A DNA stretch of 7,881 bases from Capsulimonas sp. (GTDB lineage Bacteria > Armatimonadota > Armatimonadia > Armatimonadales > Capsulimonadaceae): NCBI GenBank assembly GCA_025963815.1, contig JAOQAA010000431.1, positions 1 through 7,881 on the forward strand, read 5' to 3'. The notes below the pieces were generated by a model. It worked only from the letters and a program-made list of their open reading frames with translations. It was not told where the DNA came from and did no database searches. A program made the position numbers and the translations under genes. Numbering within the stretch: the first letter of the stretch is position 1; every line of letters begins with the position of its first letter. Positions 1-6,265 of the stretch are shown piece after piece.

Positions 1-138
1 ATCGGCCTCCCTGGTGTGGTCAAGGCCGGCAATAAACTTGCGGTCCTTTACGACGCGCCCGGCGGTGACAGCAAGAGCCACATGGGACGCGACATCGGCC
101 TCGCATGGCTGAAGCTGCCGCTTTCGCCGCCACATTAG
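1..138 (+). CDS. C-terminal end of an unidentified protein, possibly a glycosidase (partial)
   Basis: Reading frame 1 is open from the first base to a TAG at 136-138 and gives the last 45 residues of a protein whose start lies outside the window. The visible segment contains GNKLAVLYDAPGG, then SHMGRDIGLAWLKLPL, and ends in SPPH. The repeated short beta-strand pattern and the 'RDIGLAWLxLPL' ending recall the C-terminal blade of five-bladed beta-propeller glycosidases (GH43/GH32-like proteins), where such a strand closes the barrel. That family call rests on memory of the style and is weak; the coding call is firm because codon use and frame are clean up to the stop. The gene converges on the TPR gene, and the inverted repeat at 201-344 lies between their ends. 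Confidence 0.6.
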   Translation: MGLPGVVKAGNKLAVLYDAPGGDSKSHMGRDIGLAWLKLPLSPPH

Positions 139-200
139 GCTCATTCCGGATGCTACCCCCGTCCTTCCGCCGCCCCGTATGACCTACCCCTCCCTGCGTA

Positions 201-344
201 ACCCACCCCCAGCCTTCGGCCGCCCCCTCCCTTGAAGCAGGGAAGGGTAATTAGGATTGGTTATTGCAGGCGGCTTTCGTCCGAGAGTCTCTTTCCAACC
301 CTTCCCTGCTTCAAGGAGGGATCGGCCGAAGGCCGGGGGTGGGT
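201..344. repeat. Long imperfect inverted repeat (48/47-nt arms, 49-nt loop)
   Basis: The left arm is 201-248 and the right arm 298-344. The inner 19 bp are a perfect match (230-248 with 298-316). Outward there is one bulged base (229), then pairs 225-228/317-320, a two-base mismatch, pairs 212-222/323-333, one mismatch, and pairs 201-210/335-344. In total 44 pairs form. Each arm also carries a small internal palindrome around GGCCTTCGGCC. The loop (249-297) is AT-richer than the arms. The repeat sits between two convergent genes and ends 17 bases beyond the stop of the TPR gene. It could be a mobile MITE/REP-like element or act as a bidirectional terminator. No U-tract or clear target-site duplication is visible. 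Confidence 0.85.
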
Positions 345-361
345 CATATGAGGGCCACTAA

Positions 362-1603
362 TCACAACCCAACCCGCCGCCAGGTGCGGATCCAGGTTGC
401 GGCGGCGACGAGTGCGATGAGGATTCCCAAAGCGCTGGGAAAGAGATTGGCGGCGCCAAGAACGACGCCGCCAATGCAGATGATGGCGACGAGTGTGACG
501 AGAAGCCCGTTCAGGATGGCGGCGCGGCGGATATTGCGCGCGGCGCTCTGGCCGACGAGAATCGTGAGAAGTGGAAAGCCGATCACGCCGATCAAGGGCC
601 AGGACGAATTCGTCGCGAGCCAGAGCAGCGCGGAGCCAATGGCGCAGAGCAGGCAGAGACCGACCCAGCTGGAGGCGGCGACCTGATTGCGCGTCAGGGC
701 GATGCGGCCGGCCGGATCGAGACGCAGTAATAGATCAAACAGCGGCTGTGCGGTCCAGGTCAGCACGACGAAGAGAATGTAGAGAATGATCGCCGGCAGC
801 AGCAGGGGACGCGAATGCGGGGTAGAGTGAGCGACCGCCAGAGCGCCGCACGCCGCCAGCCAGGCTCCCAGGAGAATCCCTAATCGGACGGGGACGCCGA
901 AGCGGTCGATCCACAGAAAATAGCTCAGCACGATGCGATACAGTCTGTACCGAGCCCGCAGCGCCTCTACCATCCCCTGCCTTGCCGTCGCGCTCTCCGG
1001 GTTAAGGCGCAGCGCCTCCCGGAAATGCGTCAGTGCCTGCTTTTGATCCTTGCGCTCCAGGCAGATCCAGCCCTGCTGCGCGTGGCTGGCGGAGTTCTCC
1101 GGGTCATGGGCGAGCACTGCCTTCAGCGCATCCTCCGCTTCCAGTTTTCGGCCCAAATGATACAGCGCCACCGCGCGAATCTGCGCGCAGGCGGTATGGT
1201 CGGCGTCCACGCGCAGGCCCGATTCGGACGCGTCCAGCGCCGACGCCCAGCGCTTACGGCGAATGTGGATCTGACCGAGGCGCGCATAGAGATCGGGATC
1301 GGCCGAACTGAGGCGCAGGGCTTCGCCGATCGCACGCTCAGCGTCGGCCAGCTTGCCCTGCTCCTCCAGAATGCAGGCCAGGACGTAGTGGGGGTAAGGC
1401 AGGTCGGGTCCGCAGTGCACGGCCTGGCGTGCGGCGTCGAGGGCCTCTGGGTCGCGCGCCAAAGCAGCGAGCGCCAGGGCGCGGAAGGCGTGAGCAAAGG
1501 GATCGCGGGGGTCCGTCGCGAGCGCCTCGCCAATCTCCGCGAGGGCGTTCTCGTTGCGTGACTGCTGCAGAAAGAGCTGGGCGCGGCGCAGGTGAGGATT
1601 CAT
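362..1603 (-). CDS. TPR protein with C-terminal multi-pass membrane domain
   Basis: This 413-residue protein has two halves. Residues 2-205 form six consecutive 34-residue tetratricopeptide repeats (about 2-35, 36-69, 70-103, 104-137, 138-171, 172-205) with the usual small/large residue pattern and Pro near the repeat ends, such as 'ALRLNPES' at 197-204. TPRs are protein-binding scaffolds. After a basic-aromatic stretch (RYRLYRIVLSYFLW, 218-231) come about six hydrophobic segments: 239-258, 265-286, 307-328, 332-350, 362-384 and 386-404. There is no N-terminal signal peptide, so the TPR half is probably cytoplasmic and anchored by the C-terminal half. Translation starts at the ATG at 1601-1603, and an AGGAG (1616-1620) lies 12 bases upstream, overlapping the stop of the ATPase gene. 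The 15-base gap indicates one operon. No enzymatic motif is seen. By position it is likely the membrane partner of the ATPase; that role is inferred. Confidence 0.85.
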   Translation of the reverse strand: MNPHLRRAQLFLQQSRNENALAEIGEALATDPRDPFAHAFRALALAALARDPEALDAARQAVHCGPDLPYPHYVLACILEEQGKLADAERAIGEALRLSSADPDLYARLGQIHIRRKRWASALDASESGLRVDADHTACAQIRAVALYHLGRKLEAEDALKAVLAHDPENSASHAQQGWICLERKDQKQALTHFREALRLNPESATARQGMVEALRARYRLYRIVLSYFLWIDRFGVPVRLGILLGAWLAACGALAVAHSTPHSRPLLLPAIILYILFVVLTWTAQPLFDLLLRLDPAGRIALTRNQVAASSWVGLCLLCAIGSALLWLATNSSWPLIGVIGFPLLTILVGQSAARNIRRAAILNGLLVTLVAIICIGGVVLGAANLFPSALGILIALVAAATWIRTWRRVGL

Positions 1604-1618
1604 GGAGGCGGCAGGCTC

Positions 1619-2899
1619 CTACATCATCCGCCGCGCACGCAGATGTTCGAGCAGTTCATCGTAGACGCCGCCTTCATTCGCAAACAGCGCGTAGTTTTTG
1701 GCGGTGTCGAACCAGGGGCGAACGCTCCCGCGCACTTCTTTGAGGGCGCGCTTGAAGTCGTCCATACGAATAGGGCGCGCGCTGCCCAACGCGAGCGAGT
1801 CCTCCATCGCCAGCTCGGCCGCGGACTCGCACAGATGCGCGACGTCGGCGCCGGAGAAGTCCTCGGTTTTGCTTGCGATCCAACCGTAGTCTAATCTTTC
1901 AGTAGGGCGGCTTTGCATGCGGGCGCGCAGGATCGCCTCGCGCGCGGCGGCGTCCGGCGGCAGGACAAGTAGGGTTCGGTCGAGGCGGCCCGGGCGGCGC
2001 AGCGCGACATCCACATCCCAGGGATGATTGGTCGCCGCCAGCACAAACACGCCGTCGTTAGAGTCCCCCACGCCGTCCATCTCCGCGAGCAGTTGATTGA
2101 TCACGCCCCGGCCCGCCGAATCGCGCGTCAGACTGCGCTTGCGGCCGAGCGCGTCGATCTCGTCGAAGAACAGCACACAGGGCTTGCGCCGCCGAGCCGT
2201 TTCGAAGATCTCACGCAGGTTCTTTTCGCTCTGCCCCAGCCACATGTCCACGACATCGGTCAGGCCGACGGTCAAAAACTGCGCGCCAAGCTCGCCGGCG
2301 GCGGCGCGGGCGATAAAGGTCTTCCCGCATCCAGGCGGACCGTAGAGCAGCAGGCCGCCACGCAGGGACTTGCCGTAAAGCCGCATCATGTCAGGGTTGC
2401 GCATGGGAGTGAGAAAGGCGATGTTCAGACGACGCTTGACCTCCGCCATCCCGGCCACGTCCTTCAGGGTCGTCTCCGGCTGCTCGGTCTCCCACGCCTC
2501 GGGCTCCAAATCTGCATCCAGCAGATCGTCGGATAACGGAATTTGCAGGGCTTCGCCCTCAATCCATTCGATCGACGGATCGCCGGAAAGGTCGTCAATC
2601 GGATCAGTAGGAACGTAATCTTCGATCAGGCTCTTGGCGCGGTTCCAGGACAGCGACTCATGGAGACGCCGGTATCCGCTCGCCTTGGGCGCGTCCCCGC
2701 TCATCTCCGCCGCCAGCGCCGCCTTGTCCAGCGCGTCCAGGTGGTCCGGCTGGTTCTCCAGGACGGCCGCGCAGTGCGCCAGCGCATTCTCTGGATATCC
2801 GGCTTCCAGCAGCAGCGCCGCCAGATGCAGCCGAAGAGCGGCGTTGTCGGGTTCGTTGTCCACAGCGGTTTGAATAGCGGCGATGATGCTCGGGTCCAT
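1619..2899 (-). CDS. AAA+ ATPase (FtsH/VCP/Vps4-like single module) with N-terminal TPRs
   Basis: This is a 426-residue cytoplasmic ATPase. Residues 19-85 are two TPR units, 90-143 an acidic linker, and 143-330 one classical AAA module. Visible motifs are Walker A GPPGCGKT (187-194), pore loop MWLGQSE (219-225), Walker B VLFFDEIDA (242-250), sensor 1 in LAATN (287-291, Asn291), and likely arginine fingers Arg305 and Arg308 in RRPGRLDR. The helical lid has FSGADVAHL (348-356). All residues needed for ATP hydrolysis and hexameric threading are present. There is no zinc protease domain and no membrane segment, so it is not FtsH. The tail (390-420), with RPWFDTAKNYALFANEGG, is typical of a set of bacterial TPR-AAA proteins of unknown role. 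The ATG at 2897-2899 has AAGGA about 9 bases upstream. The gene is followed by the TPR-membrane gene. It is probably a protein-remodelling motor; the substrate is unknown. Confidence 0.9.
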   Translation of the reverse strand: MDPSIIAAIQTAVDNEPDNAALRLHLAALLLEAGYPENALAHCAAVLENQPDHLDALDKAALAAEMSGDAPKASGYRRLHESLSWNRAKSLIEDYVPTDPIDDLSGDPSIEWIEGEALQIPLSDDLLDADLEPEAWETEQPETTLKDVAGMAEVKRRLNIAFLTPMRNPDMMRLYGKSLRGGLLLYGPPGCGKTFIARAAAGELGAQFLTVGLTDVVDMWLGQSEKNLREIFETARRRKPCVLFFDEIDALGRKRSLTRDSAGRGVINQLLAEMDGVGDSNDGVFVLAATNHPWDVDVALRRPGRLDRTLLVLPPDAAAREAILRARMQSRPTERLDYGWIASKTEDFSGADVAHLCESAAELAMEDSLALGSARPIRMDDFKRALKEVRGSVRPWFDTAKNYALFANEGGVYDELLEHLRARRMM

Positions 2900-2965
2900 G
2901 GATCGGTTCCTTGTCTTCTTAAGAGAACTGATGGAGCGCAGCCAGGCGAAAGCGCTCTTGCACGG

Positions 2966-2971
2966 ATTGTA
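2966..2971 (-). promoter_or_regulatory. Possible -10 box for the ATPase-TPR operon
   Basis: On the minus strand TACAAT, one mismatch from the TATAAT consensus, lies 67 bases upstream of the ATPase ATG. The -35 region (about 16 bases further upstream, CTTTCT) is a poor match, so this would need an activator or be a weak promoter. The octamer GCGCTTTC occurs on both sides, at 2948-2955 and 2989-2996. Read-through from the xyloglucanase gene is also possible, as no convincing terminator is seen at 3000-3046. Confidence 0.35.
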
Positions 2972-3046
2972 CCACTACTTTCCGTCTAGAAAGCGCGTCT
3001 TTGGTTTCAGTTCGCTGTCAAAGAGAAGAAACAGTCAGAGGACAAC

Positions 3047-5233
3047 CTAGTTCCCCACCGGGTCCGCGTACAATATCCCTCGGCCATTGCTGCCCATGTA
3101 CACGCGGCCATAGATTCTTGGATCGCCGGTGATCGCCTGACCGCTGTAGCCGTATTGGTGGAAGTCGTCGTTGATCCGCACCCAGGTTTGGCCGATGTCG
3201 TCCGAGCGAAAGGCGCCCGAAGCGCCTTCGCGGGTCTGCCCCGTCAGATAAAGGGCAGGGTAGTCGCGGCCGGGAGCGGCTTTTCCGAAGCCGATCTTCT
3301 GCGCGTCGTGGACCGAGCCTATAGAAACAAAGCTGGCGCCGCCGTCCGTCGAATGGAAGACGCCATTGTTTCCAGCCGTCAGCCATAGGTCGCCCTTTCG
3401 GCCCGGCGCCGCGCGCAGCTGTGTCGCCCATTGAGGCAAAGTCCCGGCAGCCGGCGTGAATGTCGCGCCGCTGTTTGTGCTGACGAAAAGGTGCGAGTCG
3501 GTCATCGTGTAGAACGTGTCGGAGGCGACTCGATCGGCGATGACTTTGACTTTATTCTCGGGCAAACCAGCAGATACTTTCCAGGTTGCGCCGAAATCCC
3601 GCGAGTAGGCGGGAGCGGCGCCGTCGGAGGCCCAGAGGAACGTCTTGCCGTCGGCGGACACGGCGACGTCGCCCGATCCCTTCGTTCCAGACGGCTCAGA
3701 GGCGAACGGCGTCCAGGTCGCGCCGGTATCCGTGGAGTACGCCCCGCGCTTGGAGCCGTCGTCGGCTCGCCCCACGCGGACAACGATGTTCGGGGCGAGC
3801 GCGGCGTAGTCAATACGAGATGTGGTGATGAAGATCGGATTGCTCATCATCCCGGAGCGGGGTGAGACAGTCAAGTCATCGTGACGGAAGCCGCCGATAT
3901 CGCCAAGCCCACTGAGAAGATGCGGCCCGGCGGGTGGACTGACCAGATCGTTCACCGCCGTCTCCTCCAGGCCCGCCGCGCGGACCGACCAGTGAGTGGC
4001 GTCCTTGCGGTCGGCGTCGTCGCTCCCCCAGATCGTCGCGCCCGTGCCGTACATCACATGGCCTTCGTGGAACGGATCGAGCGCCAGCGCTCCGATCCAC
4101 CAGCCCAGCGATGCGCTGGGCCGCCCAAAGGTCAGATAAGGCGTCAGGGACCAATCCCGCTTTGTCTTCGGTCCAAGGTCCGTCCAGTGCGCGCCGCCGT
4201 CGGTCGTGCGAAACAGCGTGTCGCCGCCACTCCACCGGTCCATGGTCGAGACCAGAACGACGCCGGGATGACGCGCGTCCACGGCCAGCCCCGCATAGCC
4301 AAAACCGGTTGCGACAGTGGCGCTCGGCTTTTGCGGAGTAATGTTCGTCCAAACGCCTGACTTCGTATCGAGCTTCCATACGGCGCCGTCGCTCATGTTG
4401 TTGGGCCCGGGCGCACTGCCGTATGTGAGATAGAGCGCCCCGTCCGAGTCCATTTCCCCGTGATGCGGCAGCAGTCCCCGCGGCTGATCGGCGACGGCCG
4501 TCCATGTCGCGCCGGCGTCCGCGCTTCGATACAGAGCTGGCCCATTCTTTTGCGAGACGCCTGCGTAAAGCGCTCGGCTGGGCGCGCCAGCGGGGCCGCT
4601 TGCCTTGTCGAAAACGACAAAGATCACGCCGACGCCGTTCGTGCGGCCCGTCACCGGAAAGATCTCGACTTTCGCCCAGGTCGCGCCGTAATCAGAACTC
4701 TTCCAAAGGCCGTCATTGCGCGACCCAAAGTATAACACGCCGTTCTTGTGAGGATCGACAGCCAAGCGCTCCCCGGCGGAGCGTCCGTCTTCATTGCCGC
4801 CCATCTTGAACGGCATATCCGTTCGTTTCCAGCTGCGTCCGCCATCAGACGAGCGCATGATCGCGCCGTTTCCGGACGAGGGCTGCGTGTAAGTCCCAAG
4901 AGCCAGATAAAGGCGCTTGGCGTCGGTGGGGTCTACGCCGATGCTCTCGCATCCTAAAAGATTGCCGTCCTTGCCGCCCGCCCAGTCGTTGAGGGGAACC
5001 CACTGCTTGGCGGCTTTGTCCCATTGGTAAGCGCCGCCGATATCCGTGCGCGCGTACGCCAGCCCTTCTTGAGTGGGACTGAACAGAAGCCCATCGACAA
5101 AGCCGCCCGCGATGATCGCCACATTGCGCCACTGGTAAGGCTGAGATTTCGGCGCCGCGCCGCTCGCTTCGCCGTGCGCCGAAAGGGAAAGGGCGGCCAG
5201 CAGCGCCGCGAGCCGATAAGCATGGATATTCAT
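3047..5233 (-). CDS. Secreted GH74 xyloglucan-specific endo-beta-1,4-glucanase
   Basis: This 728-residue protein is a glycoside hydrolase of family 74, which cuts the beta-1,4-glucan backbone of xyloglucan with inversion. The N-terminus (MNIHAYRLAALLAALSLSAH) is a signal peptide, cleaved around residues 20-27. The mature protein opens with QWRNVAI and ARTDIGGAYQW, and Asp64 there matches the catalytic Asp of characterised GH74 enzymes. The second catalytic Asp, Asp445, lies in GLGDIGGFRHDDL. Typical GH74 landmarks include MGGNEDGRSAGERLAVDP (144-161), LPHHGEMDSDGALYLTYG (255-272) and GWWIGALALDP (377-387). About nine Asp-box turns (S/T-x-D-x-G-x-x-W) occur at about 128, 179, 237, 343, 500, 544, 585, 628 and 677, as expected for two seven-bladed propellers. 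The length fits a bare catalytic domain with no CBM or dockerin. The ATG at 5231-5233 was chosen because it begins the signal peptide; a GAGG lies 7-11 bases upstream. Confidence 0.95.
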   Translation of the reverse strand: MNIHAYRLAALLAALSLSAHGEASGAAPKSQPYQWRNVAIIAGGFVDGLLFSPTQEGLAYARTDIGGAYQWDKAAKQWVPLNDWAGGKDGNLLGCESIGVDPTDAKRLYLALGTYTQPSSGNGAIMRSSDGGRSWKRTDMPFKMGGNEDGRSAGERLAVDPHKNGVLYFGSRNDGLWKSSDYGATWAKVEIFPVTGRTNGVGVIFVVFDKASGPAGAPSRALYAGVSQKNGPALYRSADAGATWTAVADQPRGLLPHHGEMDSDGALYLTYGSAPGPNNMSDGAVWKLDTKSGVWTNITPQKPSATVATGFGYAGLAVDARHPGVVLVSTMDRWSGGDTLFRTTDGGAHWTDLGPKTKRDWSLTPYLTFGRPSASLGWWIGALALDPFHEGHVMYGTGATIWGSDDADRKDATHWSVRAAGLEETAVNDLVSPPAGPHLLSGLGDIGGFRHDDLTVSPRSGMMSNPIFITTSRIDYAALAPNIVVRVGRADDGSKRGAYSTDTGATWTPFASEPSGTKGSGDVAVSADGKTFLWASDGAAPAYSRDFGATWKVSAGLPENKVKVIADRVASDTFYTMTDSHLFVSTNSGATFTPAAGTLPQWATQLRAAPGRKGDLWLTAGNNGVFHSTDGGASFVSIGSVHDAQKIGFGKAAPGRDYPALYLTGQTREGASGAFRSDDIGQTWVRINDDFHQYGYSGQAITGDPRIYGRVYMGSNGRGILYADPVGN

Positions 5234-5257
5234 AAACGATGGAGCCTCATTAGGACC

Positions 5258-5276
5258 TGGTAAACTTGGTTCACCA
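5258..5276. promoter_or_regulatory. Candidate operator in the 5' UTR of the xyloglucanase gene
   Basis: An 8-bp inverted repeat with a 3-base centre, TGGTAAAC-TTG-GTTCACCA, matches at 7 of 8 pairs. It lies just downstream of the -10 box, roughly at +5 to +23 of the xyloglucanase transcript, where a bound repressor would block transcription. The TGGT...ACCA form resembles sites of sugar-responsive regulators such as the LacI family, but no regulator gene is in the window. The function is inferred from symmetry and position. Confidence 0.5.
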
Positions 5277-5287
5277 AAGACGTCTCG

Positions 5288-5316
5288 ATTATAACACAGG
5301 CGGTTTTCGCCGTCAA
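5288..5316 (-). promoter_or_regulatory. Sigma70-type promoter of the xyloglucanase gene
   Basis: On the minus strand TTGACG (5311-5316) is followed by a 17-base spacer and a perfect TATAAT (5288-5293). The -10 is preceded by TGT, forming an extended -10 (TGnTATAAT). The start site would fall near 5281, leaving an untranslated leader of about 48 bases before the ATG at 5233. This is the best promoter match in the window. Confidence 0.8.
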
Positions 5317-5338
5317 GAACACAAAGAAAGATCGATAT

Positions 5339-5362
5339 GCGGGAACTGAGCGCCATTCCCGC
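5339..5362. promoter_or_regulatory. Inverted repeat upstream of the nitroreductase -10 box
   Basis: A perfect 7-bp inverted repeat, GCGGGAA (5339-5345) and TTCCCGC (5356-5362), with a 10-base spacer, covers the expected -35/spacer region of the nitroreductase promoter. Its right arm ends 3 bases before TATAAT. Symmetry and position fit a repressor site. At this GC content a 7-bp pair can arise by chance. Confidence 0.35.
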
Positions 5363-5365
5363 CGG

Positions 5366-5371
5366 TATAAT
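5366..5371 (+). promoter_or_regulatory. -10 box of the nitroreductase gene
   Basis: A perfect TATAAT lies 33 bases upstream of the nitroreductase ATG. At 17-base spacing the -35 would be GAACTG (5343-5348), a poor match, so the promoter may depend on a regulator acting at the adjacent inverted repeat. The divergent xyloglucanase promoter is back to back, with about 26 bases between the two -35 regions. Confidence 0.5.
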
Positions 5372-5404
5372 CTTTCGAGACCTCGTTCCCGGAGAAATAT
5401 TATT

Positions 5405-6037
5405 ATGACGGATCAAAATTTGACGCTGGATACGCACGCGCTGGACTCGACAACAGTGGAGGCGCTTCAGCAGGCGATTGCGCACCGGCGCAGCTTGGGA
5501 GTGGCTCGCCTGAAGCCGGACGCCGTGAATCGGTATCTGATCGAACAGATGCTGGAAGCGGCGAATTGGGCGCCCAGCCACGGCGAGACTGAGCCCTGGC
5601 GCTTCACGGTCTTCACGGGCGACAGCCGCATCGCCCTCGGCGAAGCTTTCGCCGAAGCGTACCGCCAGGACACCGGCGAAGGCTTTCAGGAGGCTACCTT
5701 CGAAGCGCAAAAAGGGCGCGCACTGATGTCGCCCGTTTGGATCTCCATCGGCATGCAGCCTGCGGTGAAAGCAGACGGCTCACTGCGCATGGATCTGGAG
5801 GACGAACGCGTCGCGGTCGGCTGCGCCGTGCAAAACTTGCATCTGGTCGCCTCAGCGCAGGGGCTTGCGGGAATGTGGCTTTCCAAAAACGTCTTCATCC
5901 ATCCGCATATCGCCGAGTTCGTCGGCCTCACGGCGCCCGCGCAGCTAATGGGCTTCTTCATTGTCGGCTGGCCGAACATTCCCTGGCCAGCGGGCGAGCG
6001 CGGCCCGCTCTCCGAAAAGGTCCGCTGGGCGGAATAA
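5405..6037 (+). CDS. FMN-dependent nitroreductase family protein (YdjA-like)
   Basis: This 210-residue soluble protein has the single-domain nitroreductase fold, which uses FMN and NAD(P)H to reduce nitroaromatics, quinones or other electron acceptors. HRRSLGVARL (27-36) is the N-terminal phosphate-binding Arg segment for FMN. EAANWAPSHGETEPWRF (51-67) is the hallmark of the YdjA/small nitroreductase subgroup. The helix with DERVAVGCAVQNLHLVASAQGLAGMW (133-158) is the dimer/FMN helix typical of that group. LMGFFIVGWP (181-190) is the C-terminal strand. Length and motif order are normal, and the gene appears intact. GGAG (5391-5394) lies 10 bases before the ATG. The physiological substrate cannot be read from sequence. 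The gene stands alone: the xyloglucanase is divergent, and the next gene has its own promoter beginning 7 bases after this stop. Confidence 0.9.
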   Translation: MTDQNLTLDTHALDSTTVEALQQAIAHRRSLGVARLKPDAVNRYLIEQMLEAANWAPSHGETEPWRFTVFTGDSRIALGEAFAEAYRQDTGEGFQEATFEAQKGRALMSPVWISIGMQPAVKADGSLRMDLEDERVAVGCAVQNLHLVASAQGLAGMWLSKNVFIHPHIAEFVGLTAPAQLMGFFIVGWPNIPWPAGERGPLSEKVRWAE

Positions 6038-6044
6038 GGATCGC

Positions 6045-6074
6045 TTGACAGAGGCTCTCGGCCTATGGCATAAT
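6045..6074 (+). promoter_or_regulatory. Sigma70-type promoter for the DUF4198-like gene
   Basis: A perfect -35 TTGACA (6045-6050) is followed by an 18-base spacer and CATAAT (6069-6074). The start site would fall near 6081, about 185 bases upstream of the chosen TTG start, so the transcript has a long leader. The -10 overlaps the left arm of the dyad at 6072-6104. Confidence 0.7.
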
Positions 6075-6104
6075 AATCTCCGACACAATAAGTCGGAGAT
6101 TATT
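6072..6104. promoter_or_regulatory. Perfect 13-bp dyad over the -10/start region, likely operator
   Basis: AATAATCTCCGAC (6072-6084) and GTCGGAGATTATT (6092-6104) are perfect inverted copies with a 7-base centre. The dyad overlaps the -10 and the predicted start site, the classic position for a repressor. The core CCGAC-N7-GTCGG has the YYGAC-N7-GTCRR layout of Rrf2-family sites such as IscR type 1. That resemblance is suggestive only, and no such regulator is in the window. As an RNA hairpin it would lie at the very 5' end of the transcript. It is unlikely to terminate the nitroreductase gene because no T-tract follows. Confidence 0.65.
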
Positions 6105-6132
6105 TCCAACCGAAGTCACAGCACAGGAACCC

Positions 6133-6258
6133 AACTCTGGAATGTTTGCAGACTTTCCAGAGTTCGGAGCGGGATGTGCGGCGATCTCACCCTCTGCCAG
6201 AGGCCTCGCCCCCGTTCGCTCCTCCTGTCCCATTTCCGCACATTCACGGCTCAGGAGG
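6133..6258 (+). ncRNA. Candidate structured 5' leader (riboregulator-like)
   Basis: Downstream of the promoter several helices can form. One hairpin has a perfect 10-bp stem (6133-6142 with 6155-6164) and a 12-base loop. A long-range helix pairs 6172-6181 with 6236-6245 (10 bp, one G-U), and a 5-bp hairpin (6191-6195 with 6199-6203) lies inside it. CCTCCTG (6221-6227) is exactly complementary to CAGGAGG (6252-6258), which is the ribosome binding site of the next gene. The anti-site also overlaps CGCTCC (6217-6222), which can pair with GGAGCG (6166-6171) instead. The long-range helix and the sequestering helix would cross, so they are likely alternatives. No known riboswitch consensus is recognised; the call is inference from base pairing. 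Confidence 0.4.
6253..6258 (+). promoter_or_regulatory. Strong ribosome binding site that decides a TTG start
   Basis: AGGAGG, a perfect Shine-Dalgarno sequence, lies 7 bases upstream of the TTG at 6266-6268. It is the best ribosome binding site in the window and fixes the start immediately before a signal peptide. The in-frame ATG at 6146 has no comparable site and falls in the loop of a predicted hairpin. Confidence 0.8.
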
Positions 6259-6265
6259 CCACGCT

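Noticed and set aside
1025..1561. Plus-strand frames inside the ATPase and TPR genes (also at 2024-2536 and 2543-2989)
   Set aside because: They are antisense to genes with clear TPR and AAA motifs, show no domain pattern, and reflect third-position GC bias.
3000..3046. Terminator hairpin after the xyloglucanase gene
   Set aside because: Only short, imperfect pairing (CTTTG...CAAAG on the minus strand) is seen, with no T-tract.
5234..5710. 159-codon N-terminal extension of the xyloglucanase frame
   Set aside because: It overlaps the start of the nitroreductase gene in antisense and crosses the promoter. The signal peptide begins at the ATG at 5233.
6072..6104. Dyad as a rho-independent terminator of the nitroreductase gene
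   Set aside because: The stem is not GC-rich at its base, no T-tract follows, and it overlaps the next gene's -10.
6146..6265. ATG start at 6146 for the DUF4198-like gene
   Set aside because: It has no good ribosome binding site, lies in a predicted hairpin loop, encodes a Pro/Arg-rich stretch, and would bury the signal peptide.
6105..6265. Leader as a cobalamin riboswitch
   Set aside because: The segment GCCCCCGTTCGC loosely recalls part of that consensus, but the B12 box and other conserved elements are absent.
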